Source: Xiphydria camelus (taxonomy: Eukaryota > Arthropoda > Insecta > Hymenoptera > Xiphydriidae). From it: 64,000 nt of DNA. The DNA lies in assembly GCA_963678675.1 (NCBI GenBank), contig OY783198.1, positions 2,175,001 to 2,239,000 on the forward strand, in the 5' to 3' direction. Position 1 is the first letter of the stretch. Every line of letters begins with the position of its first letter. The position numbers and the translations under genes are program-made. The notes under the pieces are model-generated. The model was given only the letters and a program-made list of their open reading frames with translations. It did no database searches and was not told the DNA's origin. Shown here in pieces: positions 36,212 to 47,701 of the stretch.

Positions 36212-37383
36212 CTGAAATTAAAAACCTGTGGTTAAACACGGATCCTATTTTATAGCCGCGATAGCATAAATGTTATATACATGGTGATATGTGATAGACA
36301 GATTCTATTCTATTTTTGTAAACTAAACTTTACTGCTCATAGTACTACATTTTTATTTGCCGTCATTAAAAGAAGCATCGTAATATTCTACTTTAATATG
36401 TTAGATAAATACCTACCTATATATATAACCATTTAAATTAAGATATTGATGTTAATACTTTTTTTTAAATTAAAATATCGATGTTAATATTTCATTTCAG
36501 GAAACGAAACGTAATACATTTTAATTGGCTTTTTCCAGACTAACATTTATTTTGCGATTCAAGAAATATAATGCTTACGCGAGGGAAATAAATATAAGGG
36601 ATGAAGAGGAAGGAAAGATAATTTTTCTTTTAATGATGATAATTTTCAAAATGCGGAATCATGTAAAAGTGCTCTACAATAATTAAGAGTATGATACTAG
36701 TTCTACTTAAATATATTAATTCGAGTACACATACGAACAATAACGCACGATATGTTTCTGATTTCCAATGATTTTATTAATAAGTACACATGATGCACCG
36801 ATGTCTTTATCAGTACACACAATGCCCTGAAACTATATTTACTGGAGCTATGAAGGTTCACATTAGTAAACAAACAAATAAACGATGGAATTAGATTTCT
36901 ACAAAGAGGAGGTCTTCCAAATTGTTCCATAAAATGAATAGAAATTCGCTCGAGTATCGCGCGATTAGTATCTTATTACATAAAATACTTACTTCCGTAG
37001 ATTAATAATACTTACTGAGTAGATGATCTACTATCAGTTTACTCTTACATCTTATAAAAACGTTTAGCTACCCTGCTTAGCCGACCATGTAACGAGCGAA
37101 TCAAGTTACAGAGGTCATTAAGGGTGTGGATAGGAATGCCAATAAGGGAAATTATTTTTTTATTTCAAAATTAATTAATAAATGAGGAATAAACCGAGTT
37201 AATCGATGTCATCTTCATCGATAAATCGACTTCCCTATACAATAAATTAACGAAAAAAAAAAAGTGATCTTCCTGCAAAAAAATCTCCGTCTTCATCTTT
37301 CTCTTATATCCCTTTATCCCTTTCCCAATGCAATACGAGAATCCTGAAAAGAGTATCTCGCAAACCCTCGCACACATTTTCCC
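36212..37383. other. Intergenic or intronic AT-rich stretch between H and I
   Basis: About 1.2 kb. It probably includes part of the first intron of H and the 3' UTR of gene I. Donor-like ACTTAC words on the plus strand near 36,987 and 37,008 could belong to the missing exon of H, but no signal-peptide frame precedes them. Confidence 0.35.
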
Positions 37384-40300
37384 TCATCTCTTCTTCTTCT
37401 TCCTCTTGCTCTTCCAATCGTTCCAATTTCTATACTTATGAACCGACTGCTTGACCACCTCTTCGAGGCTCGGTCTGAATCTGATCGTGACCTTGTCGGC
37501 GGCGGCCCGACCAAAGTCGAGGATTTCGGGAAAGGCCCAAGGAAACATCACGGCGGCGATCCCGAAGACCCCGGCAGCTACGACAGCCAGGGGAGCCAAG
37601 GTGAGTCCGTAGAACCCGTAGTTAAGTGGATTCAGGAAGGTAAAGTAGGTGAGAAAGGAAGTCATGGAATCCAGGAGACCTACAGGCGTCAACTCAAAGT
37701 CATCGTCATCGTCGTCGTCGTCGTCCGCGAGACCTCCAGCTCCGGCACTTCCACCATTTCCACCAGCGACGTTGCCGACCAGCCCGGGTAGTGACGACAA
37801 AGTACCACCGAAATTAGGGATCGAAGGTAAAGAGCCAGAAGCAGCCGTGCCAGCCGGTGCAATCGCATTGCCAACCGGTGCAGCAGCATCCGCGGGCACC
37901 GCCGCAGGACTCACTCCGACCGATGCAACATCGGATACCGGATCAGCCATTGGATAACCCGTGATCGAATCATCAGCCGCTGCATTCGAGTCTGAAAGCA
38001 CATTCTGCGGAGCCAGACTCTGAGTTTGGTCCACTTCTATATTCGTATTTTGGAAGACCTCGTAGGCGGGCTCATCGTCTTCTGCAGTCCCTTGAATGGG
38101 ATTCTGGAGTTTGTCGGTATAATAATTATCCTGATACGCTCCGGGATCGTAAGAAGGCTGCGATGCTCCATAGCTGTCGTCGTAATTTCCAGCAGCGTAG
38201 GATCCCGAAGAGAATCCCGGTTCAGCTGCAGGATTCTCATGGTAACCAGTACCATACTTGTCGATTATTCCATTATTCAAATAATATTCATTGTCGTTTT
38301 GAACGTAGTCGCTCTGAGGTTGATTCGGACTCTTGTCGCCGGCAGAAGCTACATCAGGACCGTCGTTGGAAGGCTTGAAGACATTCGTGCTGAGCACGTG
38401 AGAGTTTATGACAATGTTTAAATCGGTACAGCCTTCCTTGCCCTGTACGGTATTGTTCACCTTGGTATAGGAGTTAATCAGAATCGTAGGGCAATCGCTA
38501 TACATCACTTCCGGTCCTGGAACGTTCGACGGTGTCACAGGCTTTGGAGATGCCGTCGATCCGTTCGAACTAGTGATTTTGTTCTTTTGGGGTACTTTAG
38601 TCTCCGTCAAGGTCACGTTTGGCTTCTTCGGGTTGGGATTCAGTATATGCACAACCATGTTCTGCGAAACTTGAGAAGTGGGTTTGTAAATCGGCCTCTT
38701 CGTCTTGATAGGTACATAAATCGGCTCATCGTCGACCTTGGTACCCTGAGGAGAATCGTTATTCGCATCGTTGGACCCGTACAAACTCTCAAACAACTCT
38801 TGCTCGGAGACGGGGTCGTCTTCGGTTGCGTTCTCATAGCTCGAAGGCTTCGGTGGTCCACCAGAGCCGAGATCCTCGAAGACCGAGTCGAAGTCGTTCG
38901 TCGTGGGTCTCTGCGGTCTGTTAGGTTCGAAGTTCGCGAAAACCGACTCGAAATTGTTCGTCAGAGGCTTTTCCGAGTACTCGTCGACCATGTAGCTCTG
39001 ATTCGAAGCGAAAGGCGGCACCTTCAGCCACTTATCTATCTCCTGGAAGCCTGGTTCCGATACCGAAACGGATACCGGATCGTAAATCGTTATAACGCCG
39101 GGCCCCTTCACCCCGGTGGGTATCTCGGGCGGCAGGGAATTCTCAAAGACCAAGACGGGCGGCTTCCGGTTGGAATTCGAGCTTGGCCTCTTCTGCATCT
39201 CGTGAAACATCTGGGAATCGTCTTCGTCGTGAAACGACGTGTACTTCTCGTAGTCGAAGAGATCCTGTATATTCTGAAGACCCTCGTTAGGCCAGTTCTT
39301 CAGGTTCAATCCGGGAACCAGACTGGAATCGGGTCGAAGTTTGACCCTGTTCTTCGTGGTAATCGCGTTATCGCCGGTCACCGCCGTCTTATCCTCGCTC
39401 GCCATGCTCGCCGGCCAGTTCTCCACCGGCAGATCAGGCATCGAGTGAGTCGAGCTCGGCTTTATCCTGATCCTGTTCCCCGTGAAATTCCAACGGGCGA
39501 ATGACGAACTCCCCGCTTTCTCGGCGAGGATGCCAGAGCTCGTGCCGTGCTTCACGAGATTCGGAATATACATCGAATGAGCGTCGACGTGAGGCTCGAG
39601 CGTGACGACCTTCTCGTAATCGCCCTCGACGTCGCTCTCGTTCGCCTCGACCTCGTCTTTGTCATCGGTCCCGTGAAGGGACGGCTTCGTCCAATTTCTC
39701 CGCGAGCCCCCGTAATTCGGCAGGATGTTCACGTAGTTCGTCACCTTCCCCTTGGTTGACGTCGCGGCGGGACGACGATTCTCGAGGATCGGCGCGGCGT
39801 GCTCCGTCCTTTGCGGCGCGATTTTAACGTAATTCAAAGTCCTCGTCTCGGCGGACGGCCGGCGAATCTCGACCTCGCGCGAGTCCCCGGTTTCGCGGCG
39901 GATCGCTCTCGCGGAGTCGAGATCGCTCGACCTCGAAGTCCGATTCAACGCAGTCACGTTTGACCCGACCCCCATCTGCTCGCCGCCGACGCCAAGAAGA
40001 GGAGATCCGCCGGTTCTCTCCGCGTAAGGATACTCACCGCTTCTGCGATTGCCGTCGTCGCCTTCGCGGTCGTCGTACTCGTTACCGGTAATCGGATAGC
40101 CGCGATCCGTCGTCCCGCCTGCGGTCGTCGCATCGCCGAGCCCCGACCCGCGATCGAGACCGCGACGGCGGTTTCCGGAGGTCGCGCCATCCGCGCCTAG
40201 CCTTATTCTACGATCGCGTCTAGACGCCGAATCGGTACCGTCGTAGGGATACTCGTAGCGCCCGCTGTACCTGCTTTTGACGGCGACGCCGTCGCCGGCG

Positions 40301-40799
40301 TCCCCGCTCGTCGACTCGACGGGATCGGGCACCGGTCTCCATTCTTTCGTAGCGCTCCTCGCTGCGTCCGGTTGAGGGGATTCCAACGCCGCCGCTGTAA
40401 ACAGAGGGGAAAAAGCGATCGTTCATTCCGACCTTCTCCCCGTTGCTCCGATTGCGTCTGTGTACGGATCTACGGCGCGTGTGCGACTCCCGTCGTTTCC
40501 ACCCTTTCACGCCCACACCGGTCACGCGATAACGTGAGCCCTCCCACACCCTCGACCCACCCCGTCCGTTATTTACATGCGTGCGTGCGTGCACGCACGA
40601 TCGCGGACTTCTCGCGCTTCGGAACGCGACCGTTGCGCGGAATGCGACACTTTGCGAGCACCTTTGGTCTCGGGAAATGTATAGATAATGAATTATCGAG
40701 ACGAGGCAGATCGCTCGACTCACCCGTCTTCTGGGGCCTGGCGTTGCTGGGTCCCACGAGGAGCAGGACCGTCACGACCGTCAGCAGCTTCAGTCGCAT
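37384..40799 (-). CDS. Gene I: secreted/membrane protein with poly-Asp and basic tail
   Basis: Exons 40724-40799 and 37384-40394 give 1028 aa. The ATG follows a TTCTGTTTCAG acceptor by seven bases, so again a UTR intron precedes it. Exon 1 encodes a clear signal peptide (MRLKLLTVVTVLLLVG, cut near ARPQKT); the junction is phase 1. The body is disordered and Arg/Asp/Gly-rich at first, then Pro/Asn/Tyr-rich. Only two cysteines occur (YSDCPTIL and KEGCTDLN, about 24 residues apart). A run of nine Asp lies just before the hydrophobic region at about 937-980 (YGFYGLTLAPLAVVAAGVF, then AAVMFPWAF). The last 50 residues are basic and end KSKRKKKKR. This suggests a short cytosolic tail. No family is recognised. 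Confidence 0.82.
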
Positions 40800-42599
40800 T
40801 TTCTCGCTGAAACAGAACGGCGGAAGGAGAGACTCGTTGATTTAATCGTGCAGAAATCGGTCGATCGAAATGGCGCGTCTCAAAGACGAATGAAACCCGA
40901 CAATATCGGCACCGTTCGAGACGCGACGACTCCTCGAGAACGCAGCCGCGCTCGAGTGCGGCTACCTCGGTGAATAACATGAAATTGGAATAATACCGCG
41001 GCTATTTCCGAGTATAAAATACAACTTCTCTCTCGGCTCCGTTTCGTTTCACGTCGATCGTAAAGCGGTCTACCTTCAACCCTACCTTGAAGCCGAGAAA
41101 GCGCTGGTCAGAAGAACGCGTAGAATTATGTACGTGGAAATCGGTGGACCAGATGATCCGATTCCATCCATCGGACGACTCGGCGCTCGCGTTACGAGCA
41201 TCGTTCGCGGAATAGTTCCTATTATGTACGCGCGTGCATCAAAGATACGATCGATCGCGAAACTGTTTTATTCCGATCGTATACCGTTCGATCCAACGGG
41301 ATACACGACGGGCCAAAACCTTCCATTGTCCTGTAAGCGCAACGACGCGCTAAAAGTCGCTTCCAACGACGTCGGACCTGCTTCTCCAATTTTTCTTTTC
41401 CACCCGATGACTCAAACCTCGACGACCGCTTCGTCGGTCGGGGCACGTACGAGCATAAAAGAGTATTACGATTAAAAACAACGATCCGCCGCGACAACAA
41501 CACCGCAGGAATTCGAAACCGCTCGACCTCGCGCGAACGAGATGTCGACGGTCTACAGAAATGAAAAAATAGTACCGCCGACGCGCGCGCACGTCCGCTG
41601 TCTCGCGTCGAGCGGATGACGAAACCGCTCAAAGACCCGCGTTAACCCTGCGCTGCGCTCGGAATCGACCGCGACCCGATTTCGACCCGCGTGCATATGC
41701 GTACCGTCGGGAATGATCGCGCGGCAGCCTCGAAAATCGGTTTCTCCGGGAAGATAAAAATGCGAGAACGACGCAACTCTCTCGACGGAACTCCCGCATG
41801 TCGTGAATTTTTTATCGTCCACTCGGAGACCAAGGACTCGATCGCCGAGCTAGTTGGTATTCGCCGTGGCGCGCCGTGACCGATCATCGGACGTCGATGC
41901 GCGCGCGGAATTCGCGATCGAGAATGCGCGAAGTTCGTCGCGCGTCGAAAACAAAGGAAGAGAGGATGATCGACGGAGCGCGAGAGGGCGACGTAACGGT
42001 GGCGGGGCGAGAGGAGGACAGGCGCGCGCGCGCGCGGTTCGGACGCGAGGAGCATCGTTATTCGCTTAATTTCTGGCGGCCCGATCGATCGCGTCGACGA
42101 TAATCGATTCCGATCGGAGCCTTTTGTTCCGCCGCTATCGACGACGCGACGACATCCTCGCCGCTGGCCGCGGTCGTAAGAAAGTTCGTCGACGACGAAT
42201 TAATCGAAGAAGGAGTTGAAGCGAATTCCGCGATTCGCACGTTCCACGAATTGCCTTCGAGCCGACGCTAGACGCGTTTTTTTACCGTTGTCATTTTTCG
42301 TTCATATTCGTGTCCCCTAACGGGACCCGAATGTCGCGAGCCTCAGAGCTTTCCACGCGTCGCGTGCATCTCGCCGCGTACGAGCGCAAGTGCGGATAGA
42401 GGTACACGGAAGGACCAACGCTTGCGCATCGGGGCGATCGACGCCCACGAGCCGTGGCGAAAGTCGACCAATCATCGTCGGCCATTAGACACGCGCGCGT
42501 TCAAACGTTACATTCTCGAACCGTCGCACGGGAACCCGGCAAGTACTCTGATTCCGTTGGGAAAAAGATATGTTATACGAGAGCGCAGAGTGAAAAGTC

Positions 42600-42800
42600 C
42601 GAGACTTTTCTAGTAGACGGCGTTGCGCCCCAAAGTCTGTAAAGTAGCGCCCTGCTGCGGCGATGATCTCTTCGTTCGATGAGAATTTCTTTCCAAAAGC
42701 CAGCCATTTTTTTCCAAGTCTGGGAAGAGAAAGAAGTCGCAGGGAGCCAAATCCGGTGGAATACATCGCGCGCATCGCTGAGCTTTACGGATCCACGCAA
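42600..42800 (-). pseudogene. Mariner transposase relic (C-terminal part)
   Basis: Two overlapping frames together carry mariner transposase signatures: PPDLAPCDFFLFPDLEK in one, then FSSNEEIIAAAGRYFTDFG in another. A frameshift separates them. The D of PDLAPCDFF belongs to the catalytic DD34D region of the family. The N-terminal half is not seen, so it is a dead fragment of about 200 bases. Confidence 0.8.
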
Positions 42801-45800
42801 CAACGGTTCTCCACGGTCGATTCAAGGGAGTGCGAGAAGCGCTCGAGGCTGAACAATGCGCGAATCATCATCCAGAACTATACCGAGTCGACGTTCCGAA
42901 GTATACGTCGCGATAAAACCAGTGGATCGCCGATAGGGGCTTATTTACCGTTCGCGAGCACCGAGCCGCGCGACCGGAACTGGTGCATGGTGGCCCCTGC
43001 GATCGGCAACCCGCCCTACTGCCGTGTACGTCACTCGGTGCAGCTGCACCTGACGATTTAGCGTCAGCGGCGATAGATCGACGATTTCCGCGAGATCCTC
43101 TCCGTCACGCGTTTGCCCCCCTTAAAGATCGCGCGATCAACGACGCCCGCAAAGGCCGATAACACCGCAGGGGATCGCGAGGCCTCCTCGTTTCCGGAAC
43201 GATGATCGTCGACACTCTCCGCGCGGCGTTGCGGTACCGCGCGGATGCGAGCTGTTGCCGCGCGTTCGGCAGAGATTTAATAGCGCGACGTGTTGGCGAT
43301 TGTCGATCGCGGTCATCCGGGTCAATTATACCGGGGGCTGTAATTGCGCTCGCTTCGTTTCGCCACGTGACCCGACTCGGAAACGAATCGCACGACGTAG
43401 AAACGAAAAAGGAAGTCGCCCGCGCGCACTGTACTACATCCGCGCGCGGTTGACTCGCACGGCGCGTCGTCGATTAAAATCTAACCGTTTCCGGCTGTCG
43501 AACGAGATCGAATTTCCTCGAAAGCCATGGAAGCTCGAAAGTGGGGCTTATCGCGACGTAGGCGACTCGACGAGGCTTAATATTTTGTCGTCTAAGTTAT
43601 TTTTTAATGAACTCGTTTAAGATATCGAGGTGAAACTTGCTCTAAATGTATATTCTTTTTTTTTTTTTCGTAGGATCGGTCACTGGGAGTGGCTCGGTTT
43701 AATCTATTCGTATGCGATTCACGCGTGAGTCGAATCAAAATTAGAAACGTCTTTGAATTCGAACTCCGTAAACAAAATTAGCCTTAAACATCTCGCCTGC
43801 TCTATGATGTCTAAATTTCTTCTCCGGGTAAAGTCTATATGCTCTCTGAATAAACTGCCAATAGCACCTATCCGTCATCGCGATAGAAGTTTATCGATAC
43901 GGAGGACAAATGGAACCTCGAGACAAAGAAATCTCGTTTACCTCGCGAATTAAATCGAAAACTCACCTATAAATATCCAGCCTGTCGTCTCAGTGAAACA
44001 TCCGAGCACTGAACACACGCGCGATGATAACGATCGCCCGTACGCGATATATCGGCCAATTTGCTCGAAAGAAAACTGATCTACGAAAAAAAAAAAAAAA
44101 AATCGCGGCTACGAACTTCCCATCGACCGAAACACACCGTTGCGACGAACCTCGCCTCCCGACGTGGCGAACGATACGGAAAAAAATGAACTCGCGAGTC
44201 CTCCCACGCGCGCCTCGAAAGACGTCGAGACTTTTTTTTCGCGCGGCGCTATACACGCGGAACGGCGGAAAAAAACGCGCGCGGTCCTCCCCACGAAAAA
44301 GAACGTCACTTCCCGAGCGGACCCGCGAAGCAAGTGCCGATGCTTCGTGCAAAGAAGACGATGATCTTTCGACTGCACGGCTGACTGAGTGCTTATGGCC
44401 ACCTTTGTACGTTCCTCCGCGAGGTCCGCGTCCAAACCGTTACTCCGGTGCCCGGCTACACTCTCGGGTTGAATAACCTTCGTGCGTGCGTATGCTAAGT
44501 CGGTGGCTGCCTTTACCTTGGCCGCCGGTCCGGCGGGAAGTGGGTGAGGCGAGGGGAGTCAAAAAGAAGAGAAAAATGCGGCCTGATCGGGTCCCGGGTC
44601 CTTGAACCAGTGTCTCGGGATGTTGTCTTAGTCGGGGACCGTTTTGTCGTGGACGAGGGGTGGAGGGGCGAGGAATCGCCGGTCGTCCTCGGGCGTCCGG
44701 TTGGCCCTTGGAACGATAAGTAGATCAGGTTTCGAGAGAGTAGGTAAAAGGCGAAGGGCTCGGGGGGGATAAATATTATAAAAACCATAATTATATACGA
44801 GGTGGTCGAGAGATGCGTGGCAATTATAGAGAGATGCGGGTTCAGAAAAACCGTGCCCCGGAGAAATAGGAAATCTGAGAAGTGGCTTCAAAAGTGTTGT
44901 TATCCGAGAAACGTTATTTCGTTGCTGGTCGTTCGCTCGCGTATTCCTATGCCGTAGCCATTTGTACAGCGATATACGTTTGCGCACGCGCAAATAGACG
45001 TAGAATACATCCGAGGCTCATTTACTATGTGGGCTACGAGTCTCGCGGGGAACTCGGAGAGAATTCGCGCAATGCAAATGTGAAAATTGGTATCGACGTA
45101 GCGCGGTGGCAGCACCGCGCTTACACCAATATAGATCGATGCGCCGCTCTCGAGCGCATCTCGCGGCTGTCGATCCCGATGATCGTCGGGCAGATTTATG
45201 CGTGCCGCAACGCCGCGAAACAGAGCGACTCTGTAATCGAATCCGTCCTTCCCGGATCCGCGTCTGTCGACCGGTCCTTCCTCTTTCTTCCTCTTCTCCT
45301 TCGTCTCTCGTACAGCGAGAAACGCGCTGCGCTAAATATCCACTCGCGCCGAGCCCCGAGAGAGCGCGCGCGCGCGCGCGCTACGCTACGCGACGGCGAC
45401 GCGTTACGCCGACGCCACTTCCGGCCACCGCGCTCTAACAACCAAAAAAAGATAGGGGCCGCAAACACAACTCCGCGTCACTTTAATAACCGAACGCGAT
45501 GTTGTCCCGGAATCGTGAAGGCTCGCTGCTCTATCTGGGACATAGCGGAACTTCTCGTGGCAACGTTTACGGGTGTCCGTCCGGTGCGAACAAACGGACG
45601 TACTTTAAATAACGCGCGAGCTAACGAAGGATGTCCTTTAACGTCGCTCGCACTCTCGCTCGTAAAACTCTTTCCGACGTTCATCCGTCTACTTGGCCAC
45701 GCGTCGTTTAGATCGCACGTGCGAAACGTGGTGCGTGTGCACGGAAAAATATAAATTGTATGTTAGTATTTACAAAATGCGTGGTGTTAATTTTGGGGCA

Positions 45801-46104
45801 AGGCCAATTTGCCATTGCGATAATTACAATTTTAGGAAAAATTACAGCGACACTTGCACAACATCTATAAGTTCTCTTGCCATTTTTACTGAAACTGTAG
45901 TTATCGTAATAATGAGTTGGCCTTGTTGGCGAAATTGACCAAAAACTTTATAAAGAGGCTACGACTTTTTCTTTCCGCGTGCGTTTGAGAAGCTTCCAGC
46001 AGTGGCCGACGATCGAGGATTACGAAAGCAACGGTAAACGGCAAACGTAAACGCGAGTCGTTAACAAGGATTTTTCGAAGGAGCGCAATTTTAATCGAAA
46101 TATA

Positions 46105-47391
46105 GGGGAGAGTTGCCTATATTGAACCGGTACCTAAATTGAACTTCCTGGCTGTTTTAAGTAAATGAGCATTTCTACTTATTCCAGAGATTTCGATTTT
46201 TGTCAAAATCTTAAGCGCTGATTCTAAAAATCCTGCACTTATTGACATATATGTATACCCTTATATTGACTATATCTCAAAGGAAATATCAAATATTAAC
46301 GATTTTATGTACGAGCATATTTTTTTTTCATGGAAAATCATCGATATCTCGACGATTCTTTAAGATTTCAACAATAAGTTCACGATTTTTGGAATCAGCG
46401 CTTAAGATTTTGACAAAAATCGAAATCTCTCGAATCGAACTCTCGACCATCCTATCTTGTGTATTTTTTCGCGTTGATTACGAAAATCATTAATATATTG
46501 AGGAAATCTCAAAGGAACACCGAGATATCCATGATTCTTTTATGAAAAAATTGTTTTTCCGAGCATAAAATCGCTGATATCTCACATTTCCTTTGAGATA
46601 TGGACCTGATAACTGTGGTTTTCGGAATCAGCGTAAAAAAATACATAAGATAGGGTGATCCAGAATTCGATTCCAGAGATTTCGATTTTTGCGAAAAATC
46701 TAAGGCATACCCCTTAGATTTTTCGCAAAAATCGAAATCTCTGGAATCGAACTCTCGACCATCCTATCTTATGTATTTTTTCGCGCTGATTACGAAAATT
46801 ATAGATATATCGAGGATATCTCAAAGGAAGACCGAGATATCGATGATTTTCCGTGAAAAAAGTAATTTTCTGATACATGAAATCACCGATATCTTATATT
46901 TCCTTTGAGATATCGTCAATATATCTGCCATTTTCGGAATCAGCGTGAAAAAATACATCGGATAGGGTTGTCGAGAGATCGATTTAAGAGATTTCAATTT
47001 TCGCGAAAAATTGAACTCTCGACCATCCTATCTTATGTATTTTTTCGCGCTGATTATGAAAATTATAGGTACATCGAGGATATCTCAAATGAAGACCGAA
47101 ATATCGATGATTTTTCGTGAGAAAAATAATTTTCTGGTACATGAAATCACCGATATTTCCTTCGAGATATCTACCATTTTCGGAATCAGCGTGAAAAAAT
47201 ACATCGAATAGGGTGGCCGACAGATCGATTTCAGAGATTTAAATTTTTGCGAAAAATTGAAAAGACGCCAAGGCGTACTGACCGGTACTAAGGTTTGAAT
47301 TTCTACTGACAGATGACGTGGAAATGCTCATTTACTTAAAATAGCCAGGAGGTTCGATTTAGGTACCGGTTCAATATAGGAAACTCTCCCC
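46105..47391. mobile_element. Foldback DNA element, about 1.29 kb, with palindromic internal modules
   Basis: The ends are inverted repeats of about 75 bases starting GGGGAGAGTTGCCTATATTG and bordered by TA. The interior is about three related modules, each with ATGTATTTTTTCGCGCTGAT, GAGATATCGATGAT and TTCGGAATCAGCG in direct and inverted order. No transposase frame is present. Size and target site match the 11-12 kb element but the sequence differs. Confidence 0.85.
46666..46751. repeat. Perfect 40-base hairpin inside the element
   Basis: Arms 46666-46705 and 46712-46751 are exact complements over 40 bases, with a six-base loop CATACC. The left arm begins TTCGATTCCAGAGATTTCGA. Confidence 0.95.
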
Positions 47392-47405
47392 TATTCTACG
47401 TCGAT

Positions 47406-47701
47406 ACACGGAAAAAAGGATTTTCCAATTTTAACAAAACTAGGTTTCTGCAGAGAATTTCTTGTCATCGTGACAAAAATATTATGCATCGCAAAAGATA
47501 TGTCCAGTAATAATAAATAAAACAATTTGCTGGCATAGTAAATATTTTTACCGAAAAATATGTCACTGCGGTTGTATTATAGTTACATTTACCATCATTC
47601 AACATACCTTTTGTCGCCACAAATAATATTTTCGTCATGATGGCAAAAAGTTCCCAGCAAAACCTAGTTTTGCTAAGGCTGCGAAATCATTTCCTTCCCC
47701 G
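47406..47701. mobile_element. MITE of about 300 bases abutting the previous element
   Basis: Imperfect inverted repeats: left ACACGGAAAAAAGGATTTTC with AACAAAACTAGGTTTC, right the complement of ACGGGGAAGGAAATGATTTC with AGCAAAACTAGGTTTT. Inner parts also pair (GACAAAAATATTAT with GACGAAAATATTATT). There is no coding frame. TA borders are plausible on both sides. Confidence 0.7.

Noticed and set aside
38587..39504. 305-codon plus-strand frame opposite gene I
   Set aside because: Shadow of gene I, which has a signal peptide exon and a proper splice join.
44882..45754. 290-codon frame on the plus strand
   Set aside because: Starts at a non-ATG codon, Arg-rich, no motif, no hydrophobic signal, in CpG-rich DNA where long chance frames are common.
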